Shown in pieces: positions 45,441 to 45,621 of a stretch of 45,621 nucleotides of DNA. A program made the translations under genes and the position numbers. Under the pieces are notes generated by a model. It worked only from the letters and a program-made list of their open reading frames with translations, ran no database searches and had not been told where the DNA came from. Each line of letters starts with the position of its first letter. Positions within the stretch are counted from its first letter, which is position 1. Origin of the DNA: Marinobacter segnicrescens (GTDB taxonomy: Bacteria; Pseudomonadota; Gammaproteobacteria; Pseudomonadales; Oleiphilaceae); NCBI RefSeq assembly GCF_900111555.1, contig NZ_FOHZ01000022.1:1-45621 (forward strand), in the 5' to 3' direction.

Positions 45441-45621
45441 TCCGCATCGACGAGATCTGGCTGGCCACCGAACCTCTGGATATGCGGGCCGGGCCCGACA
45501 AAGCCCTGGCTCGGGTTATTCAGGTCTTTGGTTCGGCCAGGCCCCATTGCGCCTACCTTTTCGCCAACAAACGGGGCAACCGGATGAAGGTCTTGATCCA
45601 TGATGGCTTGGGCATCTGGTT
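45437..45621 (+). CDS. tnpB: IS66 accessory protein TnpB (partial, 3' end outside the window)
   Basis: The frame opens at ATG 45437, overlapping the normal tnpA stop (ATGA), as in IS66 elements. The visible 61 residues match OrfB: IRIDEIWLATEPLDMRAGPD, VFGSARPHCAYLFANKRGNR and MKVLIHDGLGIW. OrfB is required with TnpA for IS66 transposition, although its biochemical role is not known. The gene continues past the last base of the window. Confidence 0.88.
   Translation, partial: MIRIDEIWLATEPLDMRAGPDKALARVIQVFGSARPHCAYLFANKRGNRMKVLIHDGLGIW

Larger units (their letters stand above)
44992..45621 (+). mobile_element. IS66-family insertion sequence, left end (runs off the window)
   Basis: The element seems to start with GTAAGCGTCCGGTAATCCC at 44992, the typical GTAAGCG terminal repeat of IS66 elements. 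It contains tnpA and the start of tnpB in the usual order. The transposase gene tnpC and the right end are outside. The eight bases to its left (TAAATATC, 44984-44991) would be the expected target duplication. Confidence 0.85.

Overview
The window looks like chromosome from a Marinobacter-like marine gammaproteobacterium. This is inferred from the gene order ratA-rnfH / bamE / fur / recN / grpE-dnaK-dnaJ-dapB-carA-carB-greA, a Fur of the Pseudomonas type with a single cysteine in its C-terminal metal motif, high GC, and a sulfated-polysaccharide locus. No rRNA, tRNA or CRISPR array was seen.

Layout. (1) 1-485: decayed 3' end of an ISL3-family transposase. (2) 783-16197: conserved housekeeping block. 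It holds a sodium:neurotransmitter-symporter family transporter, ratA-rnfH, bamE divergent from fur, SOS-controlled recN (two perfect LexA boxes), the heat-shock operon grpE-dnaK-dnaJ with recognisable sigma-32 promoters, dapB, and carA-carB-greA behind a leader with its own promoter, a mini-ORF and an intrinsic terminator. (3) 16207-16328: a palindromic repeat marks the border with the accessory region. (4) 16359-44885: a roughly 28 kb exopolysaccharide locus of the kind normally tied to exosortase A (XrtA/PEP-CTERM). An ATPase and a polysaccharide deacetylase run leftward. Running rightward are the initiating sugar transferase, export lipoprotein, chain-length regulator, a degenerate tyrosine-kinase-like protein, an outer-membrane beta-barrel, a second deacetylase, a carbamoyltransferase, two GNAT/FemAB-type transferases, five glycosyltransferases, two sulfotransferases, an O-antigen ligase/polymerase, an asparagine-synthase-type amidotransferase, a membrane-anchored transglutaminase-like protein, a flippase and a secreted jelly-roll-like protein. 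(5) 44992-45621: left end of an IS66-family element, cut by the window edge, with a frameshifted tnpA.

How the genes may work together. The sugar transferase loads the first sugar on the lipid carrier. The glycosyltransferases extend the repeat unit, and the carbamoyl-, acyl/aminoacyl-, sulfo- and amido-transferases decorate it. The flippase moves it outward, the ligase/polymerase joins units, and the Wzz-like and Wza-like proteins with the beta-barrel control length and export. The main surprise is that the locus carries most of the accessory genes known from XrtA loci but no exosortase in this window, and its kinase-like protein has lost the ATP-binding P-loop. The GC content visibly falls after about 42140, suggesting that the last part was acquired separately.
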